The position numbers were made by a program, and so were the translations under genes. The notes under the pieces were generated by a model. It did not search any database, had not been told where the DNA came from, and worked only from the letters and a program-made list of their open reading frames with translations. From positions 124,001-188,000 of the forward strand of contig NZ_CABSIF010000006.1 of the NCBI RefSeq assembly GCF_902477725.1: a stretch of 64,000 bases of DNA, given 5' to 3'. This DNA is from an uncultured Desulfovibrio sp. GTDB taxonomy: Bacteria; Desulfobacterota; Desulfovibrionia; Desulfovibrionales; Desulfovibrionaceae. Shown here in pieces: positions 53,879 through 62,826 of the stretch. Within the stretch, counting starts at the first letter, position 1, and each line of letters opens with the position of its first letter.

Positions 53879-54379
53879 ATGGGTACAACAATAATGCTGT
53901 TTGCCGTGGGGCTTGCAGGAAGTTTTGTTTTTGACCGTTTTCACCTGCCCGGCGGGGCCATGACAGGGGCCATGATCGCCGTGGTGATTTTCAAAAGCTG
54001 CGGCTCCATTACCTCACCCGACATGGCGCACTGGGTGCGCTTTATTGTCTACGGGTGCGTGGGCGTGCTTGTGGGCAACATGTATAATCCCGGCATGCTC
54101 GATGCCGTGCGCGACACCTGGCCCATGATGCTGCTTTCAACAGGCATTATTCTGATGGCGGGGCTTTTGTGCACATGGATTGCCGTGCGCTGGGGCGGAC
54201 TCTCTGTAGGCGGGGCATATCTGGCGACCAGCCCAGGCGGATTCAACGCGGTGGTGGCGCTTTCCGGCGGCACAGGGGCGGAAGCCCCCATGGTGATGGT
54301 GTACCATCTGGTGCGCATCTATGCCATTGTGCTGCTCTCGCCCATTGTGGCCAAGATGCTGTCTTATTTAGTGAAGTAA
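53879..54379 (+). CDS. Half-size AbrB-duplication membrane protein
   Basis: A 166-residue protein with about five transmembrane segments and one copy of the Gneg_AbrB_dup module (TIGR03082-like): F-D-R-F-H-L-P-G-G-A-M-T-G-A-M near residue 18, G-C-V-G-V-L-V-G and A-T-S-P-G-G-F-N-A-V-V-A-L near 118. Family proteins usually carry two modules in about 350 residues, so this is a half-length form. Despite the name it is not a DNA-binding AbrB; a transport role is likely. AAGGAC lies before the ATG. Confidence 0.8.
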   Translation: MGTTIMLFAVGLAGSFVFDRFHLPGGAMTGAMIAVVIFKSCGSITSPDMAHWVRFIVYGCVGVLVGNMYNPGMLDAVRDTWPMMLLSTGIILMAGLLCTWIAVRWGGLSVGGAYLATSPGGFNAVVALSGGTGAEAPMVMVYHLVRIYAIVLLSPIVAKMLSYLVK

Positions 54380-54437
54380 TCGGTCAAGGCTCGGCATCCG
54401 CCCTGCGCATGGGGGCCGCCGACAGACATCGACATTG

Positions 54438-54468
54438 AGCCTCCGTCGGATTCCGCCGGGGGCTTTTT
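54438..54468 (+). terminator. Terminator of the AbrB-like gene
   Basis: AGCCTCCG / CGGGGGCT stem (one T-G wobble) followed by TTTTT; overlaps the end of the convergent TSUP gene by 2 bp. Confidence 0.7.
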
Positions 54469-55222
54469 AGCGGGCAAGCAGCAGGATCAGACCGCCCAGC
54501 CCCGGCAGCGCGACCATGCAGCCTTTGAGCAGCAATTGCGGAGCCATGCGGGTAAACTTTGCGCCCACATATGCGCCGATGACCTGACCAGCCAGAACCT
54601 GCAGGAACAGCACAAGATCCAGATGCCCGGCGGCGAGAAAACCCAGGCTGCCAAAGGCTGCAATGGGCAGAATGACCAGCATGGTTGTGCCTACGGTCTG
54701 ATAGAGCGGCACATTGAAGATGATCAGCAGGGTCATCTGGATAAAGGGGGTTGCCCCCACGCCGCAGGCCCCGGAAACCAGACCGTTGAACACACCCACC
54801 ATGCCTGTCAGCAGCCAGAACTTCACGCCTCGGGTACTGGTGAAACGAAAGCTGAACAGCGGATTGGCCGGGTGAAAAACCCGCAGATAAATGAGGAAGG
54901 CAGAGAACATAAGCACCACGCCAGTCAACGGCTTGAGCGTGGCGGAGGCAAGCCCGGACGAGATATGTGCGCCGCAGAAGGCCCCGGCGGCGCCGAACGC
55001 GCCCAGCAGCAAGCCCAGCCTGCGGTTGACGTTGCCCTCGCGAAAGTGGCTGACGGAGCCGGAGAGGGACGTAAACGTCATGGCCGCAAGAGAAGTGCCA
55101 AGGGCAACCTGCATGGGGATGTCAAAGCCCACGCTAAGCATGGTGATCATAACGCCAGCGCCGCCAGCGCCCACAAAGCCCAGCAATATCCCCAACAAAA
55201 GCATGGCGGCAAAAATAAGCAT
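54467..55222 (-). CDS. Second TSUP (TauE/SafE) family membrane protein
   Basis: A 251-residue protein with about eight helices and the TSUP glycine-rich half-repeats (L-G-F-V-G-A-G-G-A-G-V-M-I-T near residue 13; S-G-A-C-G-V-G-A-T-P-F near 150). This is the shorter, more common TSUP size, unlike the 356-residue TSUP at 14390. Possible export of sulfite or organosulfonates. It is not part of the sigma-54 module. Confidence 0.88.
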   Translation of the reverse strand: MLIFAAMLLLGILLGFVGAGGAGVMITMLSVGFDIPMQVALGTSLAAMTFTSLSGSVSHFREGNVNRRLGLLLGAFGAAGAFCGAHISSGLASATLKPLTGVVLMFSAFLIYLRVFHPANPLFSFRFTSTRGVKFWLLTGMVGVFNGLVSGACGVGATPFIQMTLLIIFNVPLYQTVGTTMLVILPIAAFGSLGFLAAGHLDLVLFLQVLAGQVIGAYVGAKFTRMAPQLLLKGCMVALPGLGGLILLLAR

Positions 55223-55362
55223 AGATCACCTGCTGCGCAGGCCGCCTCCACAGGCGGCGTAAAATTGAGCAATTACATGCAGCGGCAGAAATTGCCACGC
55301 AGTTCTGGCAGGCTAGCTCTACCGCGTGTGGGGCGCAAGGGTATTTTTCCCCGCCCGGCGGG

Positions 55363-56397
55363 TCAGACGTGCGCCGCCCTTTGCGCGCGCAGCAGCGTAT
55401 CCCACGCCCGAACGTAAAAGATCAGGTAGCGCCAGCACACATAGGCTACAACCAGAGTGGCGACAATCATTTCCAGCACTGCCAGCACCTTGAGTTGCAG
55501 GGCGTACTCCAGCGTTGCGGGATAGGCGGCCAGCAGTTCAGAGACCTTGTACAAAGCTGTTGCCCCAACCGCCATGGGGAAGGTGTAGGCCGCAAAGCCA
55601 GGGCTGAAGGGCAAACGCAGCAACTTGAAAAAGGCAACATAGATGATGCTGGTCATCAACACCGCCACCCCGAGCAACAGGCTGCACAGGAGCAGGGAGG
55701 GGGTGGGCTCAAGGCTCAGATAGGCCACCAGAGAAAGGCTGGCCGGAGCGGCAAGCACAGCTATGGTTGGCTTGGATGCGTCTTCGATTTCTCGGGAAAA
55801 TATGAGCCGGTACAACATGACCGGCAGCAGGGCCGCGTAATTGACCATGCCAAAAACCATCAGGCCATAGGCGAGCTGGTAGTAGGCCGGGCCGGGAACC
55901 GTCATGGCCGCCACGCTGATGCCAACAAAGGGGACAAACCAGCTTGGCAGCATGTGGTGCAGGCTGAACTGCCGTGCCCTGAAGGCCACAAAGGCCAGCA
56001 AAAGGCAGAGATGCAGGGCCACGGCAAACAGCCAGAGCCACTGGGCCGCCCGCGCGTCCAGAATGCTCAGGCTCTTGGATTGCAGCATCAGGGCCATTGA
56101 GGTCGTAGGTAAAATACTTCCAAGTACAGGGTGGCGCAGTTCTTCGAGCAACAGCCTTGGGTTCATGGCAAATTTGCCTGCCAGGAGCAGGATCAGCGCC
56201 ATGGATGTCAGCGCGCCAAACACCTGCGCAAAATTGTGGAGGGGCAGGCTTTTTTCAAGCCCGATGCCCAGACTGGCAATGCCAAGGGCCAACCCCGCAA
56301 GGGGCGTGGGAACAGCGCGAAAGAAATTGCGAACACTCTGCAACCTGGAATTATCCTCGGTTGTGGTCTGCTTGCGTGTTTGCCACGGATCGTGCAT
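55363..56397 (-). CDS. TDT/SLAC1-type transporter
   Basis: About 344 residues, with ten transmembrane helices from residue 25 to 340. V-P-T-P-L-A-G-L-A-L-G-I-A-S-L-G near residue 30 and the central G-M-V-N-Y-A-A-L-L-P resemble the telluritedicarboxylate (TDT)/SLAC1 fold; TehA, Mae1 and SLAC1 belong here. Substrate could be dicarboxylate or an anion. A TTG start at 56460 would overlap the divergent gene; ATG 56397 is preferred, leaving 52 bp between the pair. Confidence 0.75.
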   Translation of the reverse strand: MHDPWQTRKQTTTEDNSRLQSVRNFFRAVPTPLAGLALGIASLGIGLEKSLPLHNFAQVFGALTSMALILLLAGKFAMNPRLLLEELRHPVLGSILPTTSMALMLQSKSLSILDARAAQWLWLFAVALHLCLLLAFVAFRARQFSLHHMLPSWFVPFVGISVAAMTVPGPAYYQLAYGLMVFGMVNYAALLPVMLYRLIFSREIEDASKPTIAVLAAPASLSLVAYLSLEPTPSLLLCSLLLGVAVLMTSIIYVAFFKLLRLPFSPGFAAYTFPMAVGATALYKVSELLAAYPATLEYALQLKVLAVLEMIVATLVVAYVCWRYLIFYVRAWDTLLRAQRAAHV

Positions 56398-56449
56398 TAA
56401 GAAAATCGAAATGAATTTAACGTAACGTATAAAAAAATTAAACGCAGAT

Positions 56450-57328
56450 ATGACACTCAAGCAATTGCAGGTTTTTCTGGCTGTGGCGCGGTTTCAGAAC
56501 CTCACACAGGCCGCAGAGGCTGTGTTTCTGACCAAGGGTGCGGTTTCCCAGGCCTTGCAGGAACTGGAGCGGCACCTCGGCGTGCGTCTGTTTGACAGGG
56601 TGCACCCGCATTTGCGGCTGAATCATGAGGGGGCGCGCCTGTGGCCGCTGGCGGACGAAATGATGCAAAGGGCCGAGGCCATCGAGCGGACATTTCAGGC
56701 TGGCGGGGCCTGCTTCTTGAGCATTGGGGCCAGCAAGACCATTGGCAACTATCTGCTGCCGCAACTGATGCACGATTTTGAAAAGGATCACGGATGGCTG
56801 CCCAAGGCGCAGATAGCCAACACCAACCGCCTGCTTGAACTGGTGGAAGGTTATGTCCTGGATGTGGTGCTGCTGGAGGGCGAGCAGCATCGGCCCGACA
56901 TGGTGGCGGAAGAATGGCTGAAGGATGAAATGGCGGTGGTGGCGTGCAAGGGGCATGCTCTGGCGGACGGCAAGGCCCATGCGCCGGAAGAGCTGGCAGG
57001 CCAGCGCTGGATTCTGAGGGAGCCGGATTCCGGCACAAGGGCGTTTTTTGCGCACACCCTAGGCACACTCATTGCGCCCTATACCGTGGCCCTGAGCCTC
57101 AGCTCCACCGAGGCGGTGCTGGGCATGGTGGAACAGGGGCTGGGCATCACCTTTGCTTCGCGGCTCATGGCCGAGCTGCCAGGTTTCAGCAGCCGTTTTT
57201 CAATAATCCGGCTGACACAGACGTTTTCACGCACGTTTTCCCTTTGCTGGCATGAGTCAAAATACCACTCTGCGGGCATGGACACGTTTATCCGCTTTTG
57301 CCGGGCGTGGTCGCCGCTCAACAGATAG
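56450..57328 (+). CDS. LysR-family transcriptional regulator, divergent from the TDT gene
   Basis: A 292-residue LysR protein. Winged HTH (L-K-Q-L-Q-V-F-L-A-V-A-R-F, V-F-L-T-K-G-A-V-S-Q-A-L-Q-E-L) at residues 3-60; effector domain with L-S-I-G-A-S-K-T-I-G-N-Y near 90, similar to CysL/CbbR-like members. The 52-bp divergent spacer holds ACGT-A-ACGT flanked by TTA/TATAA, possibly part of a LysR box. It likely controls the TDT transporter. Confidence 0.88.
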   Translation: MTLKQLQVFLAVARFQNLTQAAEAVFLTKGAVSQALQELERHLGVRLFDRVHPHLRLNHEGARLWPLADEMMQRAEAIERTFQAGGACFLSIGASKTIGNYLLPQLMHDFEKDHGWLPKAQIANTNRLLELVEGYVLDVVLLEGEQHRPDMVAEEWLKDEMAVVACKGHALADGKAHAPEELAGQRWILREPDSGTRAFFAHTLGTLIAPYTVALSLSSTEAVLGMVEQGLGITFASRLMAELPGFSSRFSIIRLTQTFSRTFSLCWHESKYHSAGMDTFIRFCRAWSPLNR

Positions 57329-57355
57329 CACTGCGCAAAGACCGCCCTATGTGGG

Positions 57356-59017
57356 CTAACGCTGGCGCGTCAGGTGATACACGCGGGGAACCATGTACAT
57401 GAGGCTCAACTGCCCGCGCGTAGGCTCATAGCGCGTGGCAACCACCACAGAGCCCAGATTCCAGAGGTGGGCGTCATCGCCTTCTCCGGCGGAGGCCTTG
57501 CCAAAACGGTCAGTGACCATCTTGAGTATCATGCCCTCCACCGTATTGTTCGGCGCGGTGTAATCCAGCTCAAGAAATCCCAGTGAGCCGGGGTTTCCGG
57601 GGCCGTAGCAGATCGCCATCTGGCGCGCGCCGGGGGCAACCTTGGCCGCATCGTACAGATCGCAGATATAGGCGTCATCCTCGCGGATAATGGTTGCTCC
57701 GTACTGTCGCAGGGCCGTGCGCATGGAATTTCTGTCGGTGTTGTCGAGCCGCTGACCAAACAGAACGGCCTCGGGGCGGGAAGGCTCGGCGCGGGCCATA
57801 TCTTCCAGTTCCTTCATGGCGTTGGCATCGCCGTTCATGGCAGCCGCATAGAGCAGCAGCACCGCCCGTGATGGGTTCTTGGTAACCCCTTGGCCGACGC
57901 GATAAAAATGCCCAAGGCGGAACAAGGCCTCGGTTTGCTGCTGCGCCGCAGCGCGGCTGTACCACGCCGCCGCCGCTGTGAAATCCTGCTGCACCCCGCG
58001 CCCCAGCTCATAGAGCATGCCCAGATTATACTGGGCCTCGGGCTGGCCTTGCCGCGCAGCCAGATCAAACCAGCGTGCTGCTTCTGCGGGGTTGGGCTCT
58101 ATGCCGCGTCCCTGTTCCAGCATGCGCCCGTAATTGCTCATGCCCGAGGGGTGCCCTGTCTTGGCTGACTCCGCAAACCAGTGCAGGGCGCGGCCCAGGT
58201 CAGGCTCCACCCCCTGCCCGAGGTCGTAGAGCACGCCAAGGTTGTTCATGGCCTGTCCATCCCCAGCTTCGGCCTGTTTGCTCCAGATGCTCTCCGCTGT
58301 GGCATAATCGCCCTTGGCGTATGCTGCTGCGGCCTCTTCCGCCTGTGTGGGCGGCGAGGTCCTTTGCGGAACAGGCACCGGCGCTTTGGTGGGCGCGCTT
58401 TCCATTGCGGGAGCGGCTTTTTCCTGCTCGGCGGCCTCTTCCTTCTTGCCCTTTTTTGATTTTTTATCCCTGCGGTTTTTTGAGCCCTTTTCCTTCACAG
58501 GAGCTTCTGGCTTTTTGGGTGCTTCAAGGGCAGGGCTTGCAGGCTGGGCAGGAGCTGCTGGGGCAGATGCGCCCTGTGCCGCAGGAACCTGCGGTTGCTG
58601 GGCCTGAGCAGGGGCGGGCGCTCCCGGTGTGGTCAGTGGGTTGACCTGCTGCGGCGTGGGCACGGAGGGCCTTGCGACGGTTGGGGTTTGCACCGTGGGG
58701 GTTTGCACCGTGGGTGTCTGTACAGTAGGCACCTGAACCGTAGGCGTCTGCATTGGTGCCGCTGGCATTGGCTGCGAGAGCGTGGGCGAAGTGCCACCCC
58801 CGAAGGGTTGCCCACCCATGCCGTTGGGGCTGGGTGCATTGCTTCCGCCCATGGGAGCGGTGGGCGCGCCAGTACCCTGAACAAAAACGGAGTCTGACGC
58901 GGCAAAGGCCGCGCCGCCCGACAGAGCCAGGGACACGCACAGGCTGTACACGAGTACGGCCCGAATGGCTGAAATAAGATGGGCGCGGCTGTAAACCGCG
59001 CCCCATCGAAGAAACAT
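57356..59017 (-). CDS. Secreted Sel1-repeat protein with Pro/Thr-Val-Gln low-complexity region
   Basis: A 553-residue protein. A signal peptide or anchor (cleavage near A-A-F-A-A, about residue 40) is followed by a Pro-rich stretch with tandem T-P-T-V-Q pentapeptides (about residues 92-113), a Lys-rich patch (E-K-G-S-K-N-R-R-D-K-K-S-K-K) near 175, and five or so Sel1/TPR-like repeats at about 225-390 (A-M-N-N-L-G-V-L-Y-D-L-G-Q-G-V). The C-terminal domain of about 160 residues is unassigned. Sel1 repeats mediate protein contacts. It is downstream of SGNH and MBOAT genes on the same strand, so may organise that machinery. Confidence 0.85.
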   Translation of the reverse strand: MFLRWGAVYSRAHLISAIRAVLVYSLCVSLALSGGAAFAASDSVFVQGTGAPTAPMGGSNAPSPNGMGGQPFGGGTSPTLSQPMPAAPMQTPTVQVPTVQTPTVQTPTVQTPTVARPSVPTPQQVNPLTTPGAPAPAQAQQPQVPAAQGASAPAAPAQPASPALEAPKKPEAPVKEKGSKNRRDKKSKKGKKEEAAEQEKAAPAMESAPTKAPVPVPQRTSPPTQAEEAAAAYAKGDYATAESIWSKQAEAGDGQAMNNLGVLYDLGQGVEPDLGRALHWFAESAKTGHPSGMSNYGRMLEQGRGIEPNPAEAARWFDLAARQGQPEAQYNLGMLYELGRGVQQDFTAAAAWYSRAAAQQQTEALFRLGHFYRVGQGVTKNPSRAVLLLYAAAMNGDANAMKELEDMARAEPSRPEAVLFGQRLDNTDRNSMRTALRQYGATIIREDDAYICDLYDAAKVAPGARQMAICYGPGNPGSLGFLELDYTAPNNTVEGMILKMVTDRFGKASAGEGDDAHLWNLGSVVVATRYEPTRGQLSLMYMVPRVYHLTRQR

Positions 59018-59028
59018 GCGGGTGTTCC

Positions 59029-60258
59029 TTACGGTTTACGTTTGGGGCAGTTAAAATTCATAAAGTCCACTTCCGGGCGGCTTGTGAGACGCTCGTCAGG
59101 CACCAGAGCATAGCCGCGCCAGTCGCGCAAGGTGGCATTGATTCTATCCATATTCACGTAAGCCAGCAAGGCGGGCCAGCGGTCGGCCATATCACGCAGC
59201 ATGCGCGCGTAGGTGACTTCCCCGCCGTGGAAACCGTCAAAGAACTCGCAGTCGCCAGAGGCAAAGGTGCGCGGGTCGGTAAATTCCATAACATCAATGC
59301 CACGGGCAAGCAGGGCGTCGCGCAGCTTGAAGAGGTGCGGATAATCGGCCTCGCGTTCGCGCATGGCGTCAAGCACACGGACAGAAAGGGGCGAAATGAA
59401 AACAAAGGTGGCAATGCCCCTGGCCTTGAGCCGGCAGTAAATTTCTGCAAAGGCATCCAGATGGGCGCTGCTGATGCCGCCGGGGTCGCGGCTGTCAGCC
59501 AGCGGCTTGGCGTGGAAAAAGGCCTTGGTACCGTAGCGTACCTGCTTGAGGGTGTCCTCGAACTGGTAGTCAAAGGGCCGCTTTTGTCCGGTGCTTTCAC
59601 CTGTATAATACCAGGAGCCATCAGAGCCAAAGCCGTCGTTGTACTGCTGGGCCATGATGCCGTAACGGACGTTGCGGAATCCGCCCATGGACTGCGGCAA
59701 CATGGGGGCGATAAAGTCCCTGAACGAAATTTTGCCTTCAAGCAGCCATGTCCAAGGTTTCTTGAGGCTGTCGAAACCGTAGTTGTACGATCCGCTGGTG
59801 GGCGGTTCTTCCTTGAAAGGATCGGCATTCCACTGCGGCATGAACCACCAGAAGTCCAGCCCGATGATGATGGCATCTGGCTTGTGGATGCGCAGCATGG
59901 CGTCAATGGTTGAGCGCAACACGGGCAGATTGCCCGCCGTGCCGCCCACATTGAGGAAGGGCTTGCGGAAGTATGCGCCCCGGAACTGCATGACCCGCGA
60001 GGAACCCACGACGGCGATTTCAGGCTTCACCTTGGCATAGAGTTGCAGTTTGTAGTCCACAAAATCCTGGGAAACGCCGGATCCAAACACGGCAAAATTC
60101 CCCTTGGACTGTTCGTTGACGGCCCGTTCCACGGCTACGTCGCCGCTGCTGTGCAGCCACCACGCGGTATAGGGAACGGCCAGCAGGCATCCCGCCAGGA
60201 CAAGGCCCAGCAGCACGAGAAAATAACGCTTCAAAAAGGCGGTTTCTGTGTTGTTCAT
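59029..60258 (-). CDS. SGNH-like membrane-anchored protein partnered with an MBOAT
   Basis: About 409 residues with one N-terminal membrane anchor (about 11-32) and a periplasmic domain. The block V-V-G-S-S-R-V-M-Q-F near residue 85 resembles the SGNH block I (nucleophile Ser), and F-D-G-F-H-G-G near 360 resembles the block V D-x-x-H pair. Such proteins (AlgX/AlgJ, DltD, PatB types) carry acyl groups from an MBOAT to polysaccharide. The MBOAT gene ends just upstream. ATG 60258 is chosen; a GTG three codons before is possible. Confidence 0.78.
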   Translation of the reverse strand: MNNTETAFLKRYFLVLLGLVLAGCLLAVPYTAWWLHSSGDVAVERAVNEQSKGNFAVFGSGVSQDFVDYKLQLYAKVKPEIAVVGSSRVMQFRGAYFRKPFLNVGGTAGNLPVLRSTIDAMLRIHKPDAIIIGLDFWWFMPQWNADPFKEEPPTSGSYNYGFDSLKKPWTWLLEGKISFRDFIAPMLPQSMGGFRNVRYGIMAQQYNDGFGSDGSWYYTGESTGQKRPFDYQFEDTLKQVRYGTKAFFHAKPLADSRDPGGISSAHLDAFAEIYCRLKARGIATFVFISPLSVRVLDAMREREADYPHLFKLRDALLARGIDVMEFTDPRTFASGDCEFFDGFHGGEVTYARMLRDMADRWPALLAYVNMDRINATLRDWRGYALVPDERLTSRPEVDFMNFNCPKRKP

Positions 60259-60273
60259 GGCGTTCACGCGTGG

Positions 60274-61887
60274 TTAAAATTGGAAGTACAGGAAGGTCGC
60301 CTTGCGCGAAACCAGAATCAGGGTGAGGAAGGCCATAACGGCCAGCCCCGTAGCCCAGGCGGCTGTGGGCCGCCAGCTCAGGCGCGGGCGGCTTCCATCG
60401 CGTCTGCCGTGCAGAATCTCGCGGCTGTTGGGCAACGCCCAGACCACCAGAAAGCTCACCAGCAGCAGGGCAAAGGGAACCCATCCCTGAATGTAGTTGT
60501 TGGGCAGCCAGCGGGCCACCAGGGCGGCAAAGCCCGTAAGCCCGTCGGTTGTTGCGCTCAGGCCCGCCGCTTCACGCGTAAACGGCCCTGTGAACATGGC
60601 TTTGAACATGCGGCCCGCGCCTTCAATTGTCAGCGCGCGGAACACAACCCAGCACAGATTGATGCAGAAAAATGTAAACAGGATGGAGCAGATGCGCAAC
60701 GGCGCAAGGGCCAATACGCGCTCCAGCGTTTTGCCCTTGATGCAGGCACGGAAAAAGTGGTTGATGCCCAGCATGGAACCGTGCAGCGCGCCCCAGACAA
60801 TAAAGGTCCAGCCAGCGCCGTGCCACGCGCCGCCGATCAGCATGGTCAGAAACAGGTTGCGGTACTGCATGAGCCGCCCTTTGCGGTTGCCGCCAAGGGG
60901 GATGTACAGAAAATCGCGCAGCCACGAACTGAGCGTGATGTGCCAGCGTCGCCAGAAGTCCACAATGCCGGTGGATTTATAGGGCGAATCAAAGTTTTCC
61001 GGCAGTTTGAGGCCCAGCATGAGGGCAAGGCCAATGGCCATGTCCGTGTAGCCAGAAAAGTCGAAATACAGCTGGAAGGTATAGCACAGCGAACCCAGCC
61101 ACGCCTCGGCCCCGCTGAGCGGAAAGGCCTTTTCCGCCGCATTGAAGACAGAGTCGGCGTACATGGCAATGCTGTCGGCCAGCAGAACCTTTTTGATCAT
61201 GCCGAAGGTAAAAAGCGTAAAGCCCTGAGCCAGATTCTCAGCATTGGTGGGGGCAAGGGTATCAAACTGCGGGCCTATCTGCTCATAACGCACGATTGGC
61301 CCGGAAATCACATAGGGGAAACATGCGGAGAACAGTGCATGCCGCGTAAAGCCCTGAGGGGTTACCTGCCCACGGTATACGCTGACAAGCCAGGCGATCT
61401 GGATGAAGGTATAAAAAGAAATACCCAAGGGCAGCCCGGGCGGGGTGAAATGCCACTGCGCATGCAGCAGCGCCCCAAGATTCTGGGCCAGAAAGGCGGA
61501 ATATTTGAACCACAGCAGGGGCAGCAGGTTGAGCACCAGGGCAAGGATAAGCAGACCCTTGCGGCTCAAGTGGAACCGGCAGCCAGCCTGCTTGCGCGAA
61601 CCGCACAGGCAGGCCTTTTCGGCATCACCTTCCGCGTTTTCAGCGAGGGCTGCATCCTGTTTTTGCTCTGGCTCTGGCGCTGCCAGGGCAAGGGCAAAGG
61701 CATAGTTCATGCCCAGAATCACAGCCAGCAGAATCAGGAAGGGCAAACCCCACAAACCGTAAAATACTACGGAAAAAGCCAGCAGCACCAGGGCAAGACC
61801 CGTGGGGCCGTAGCCCTGGGTCAGCCGCCAGCATACCAGCAGCAGGGGTAGAAAGGCGAAAAGGAATGTGTACGAGTTGAAAAGCAT
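60274..61887 (-). CDS. MBOAT-family membrane O-acyltransferase (AlgI/DltB-like)
   Basis: A 537-residue multi-pass membrane protein. Characteristic stretches are F-N-S-Y-T-F-L-F-A-F-L-P at the N-terminus, L-P-L-G-I-S-F-Y-T-F near residue 150, P-I-V-R-Y, W-R-R-W-H-I-T-L-S-S-W near 315 (conserved His) and G-G-A-W-H-G-A-G-W-T near 353 (catalytic His). A Glu/Ala-rich loop near 70-90 is unusual. It transfers acyl, usually acetyl, groups from CoA across the membrane. With the SGNH-like gene it should O-acylate a surface glycan. Confidence 0.9.
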   Translation of the reverse strand: MLFNSYTFLFAFLPLLLVCWRLTQGYGPTGLALVLLAFSVVFYGLWGLPFLILLAVILGMNYAFALALAAPEPEQKQDAALAENAEGDAEKACLCGSRKQAGCRFHLSRKGLLILALVLNLLPLLWFKYSAFLAQNLGALLHAQWHFTPPGLPLGISFYTFIQIAWLVSVYRGQVTPQGFTRHALFSACFPYVISGPIVRYEQIGPQFDTLAPTNAENLAQGFTLFTFGMIKKVLLADSIAMYADSVFNAAEKAFPLSGAEAWLGSLCYTFQLYFDFSGYTDMAIGLALMLGLKLPENFDSPYKSTGIVDFWRRWHITLSSWLRDFLYIPLGGNRKGRLMQYRNLFLTMLIGGAWHGAGWTFIVWGALHGSMLGINHFFRACIKGKTLERVLALAPLRICSILFTFFCINLCWVVFRALTIEGAGRMFKAMFTGPFTREAAGLSATTDGLTGFAALVARWLPNNYIQGWVPFALLLVSFLVVWALPNSREILHGRRDGSRPRLSWRPTAAWATGLAVMAFLTLILVSRKATFLYFQF

Positions 61888-62066
61888 GTGCGACTCCCGT
61901 TGGACGGCGTGGACATGCCCGCCGCGCTGGCGTCAGCCTGGATTCTTCCGAGTTTGCGGTGTGGGGTGCTCCGCACTCTGCGGCTGAGCCGCCGAAATGC
62001 CGGGCACCCTGCTTTGATCCCCAGTGCCGCCTTGCGTTCCGCACAGCAGGGCAAGGCGGTTGCTCA

Positions 62067-62108
62067 AGCCCGGCATGCATGTCTGCCGTGCCGGGCTGTG
62101 CATTTTTT
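62067..62108 (+). terminator. Plus-strand intrinsic terminator with no upstream plus-strand gene
   Basis: AGCCCGGCA / TGCCGGGCT (9-bp stem, loop 13 nt), then GTGCA and TTTTTT. Flanking genes are both on the minus strand, so this may end an unannotated plus-strand small RNA. Confidence 0.55.
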
Positions 62109-62123
62109 GTAGGCCAAATGGCA

Positions 62124-62162
62124 AAGAAAAAGCGCGCACGACAAGAAACGCGTCACACGCGC
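62124..62162 (-). terminator. Terminator of the HU/IHF gene
   Basis: On the minus strand, stem GCGCG-TGT-GAC / GTC-GTG-CGCGC (three G-U type pairs) is followed by TTTTTCTTT. Confidence 0.65.
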
Positions 62163-62202
62163 CCCCTCCGGCATGCCAAGGCTGCCGAGGCTCCGAGCTT
62201 GC

Positions 62203-62490
62203 CTAGGGGTTCAGCTCTGCGCGAAGCTTGCGCGAGAGGCGAAACACCATAACCTTGCGCGGCGGCAGGGTGATGGTTTCATCTGTCTTAGGGTTGCGGC
62301 CCTTGCGGGAGGCCTTGTCATAACACTCAAACTTGCCGAAGCCGCTGATAAGCAGGGCCCGGTCTTTTTTGATGGCGACCTTCATGATCTCCAGCAGTTT
62401 TTCTACCACGTTCTTGACATCTACGCGGTTTTTGTCCGTTTCTTCGTAGATGGCCTCCACGATGTCCGCTTTGGTCAGTGTTTTTTTCAT
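62203..62490 (-). CDS. HU/IHF-family DNA-binding protein (IHF-alpha-like)
   Basis: A 95-residue nucleoid protein. T-K-A-D-I-V-E-A-I-Y-E near the N-terminus, G-F-G-K-F-E-C near 48, and the DNA-bending arm G-R-N-P-K-T-D-E-T-I-T-L-P-P-R-K-V-M-V-F (hyphens for display) near 65 define it; R-K-V-M-V-F is closer to IHF-alpha than to HU. ATG 62490 follows GGAGAG; the longer frame to 62601 is not family-like. IHF proteins often assist sigma-54 promoters, though this does not link it to the kinase system here. Confidence 0.9.
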   Translation of the reverse strand: MKKTLTKADIVEAIYEETDKNRVDVKNVVEKLLEIMKVAIKKDRALLISGFGKFECYDKASRKGRNPKTDETITLPPRKVMVFRLSRKLRAELNP

Positions 62491-62826
62491 AGTGCTCTCC
62501 GGCGCAGTGCGCTGGTATGGCTGAGTGGAACTCAGTGTCCCTAATGCCCCGCAGCAATGTTTGTCAGCTTCACACAAACGGAACTTTTGTGTAAAATACA
62601 CGCAACTTACAGACAGAGCAAGATTTTTTTAAAAAAATCGCCTGCATGTTATTTTCCGTCCAATGCGCTCTACATACCGTTTCACAGTCAGCGAGCCACC
62701 TATGCCCCCCCAAAAAAAGTTTTTGTCCATGATCTTTATGGGCATTTCTTCACCCTTTTATAGGCAATCTCATTCCGAGAATACCTGCTGTGAAGCAGCC
62801 GCCGAACCACATATTGGGGGGCTGAT
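62491..62826. other. Divergent intergenic region of HU and radical SAM genes
   Basis: No gene seen; AT-rich around 62600-62720 and contains both upstream regions. CTGCT-GTGA-AGCAG near 62789 is a weak stem. Confidence 0.4.

Larger units (their letters stand above)
61888..62202. other. Intergenic region between MBOAT and the HU gene
   Basis: 315 bp, no coding gene seen. It holds two oppositely directed stem-loops: a plus-oriented terminator (62067-62108) and a minus-oriented terminator for the HU gene (62124-62162). Confidence 0.5.

Noticed and set aside
60043..61851. Long plus-strand open frame opposite the MBOAT and SGNH genes
   Set aside because: Spans two real minus-strand genes and has no motifs.
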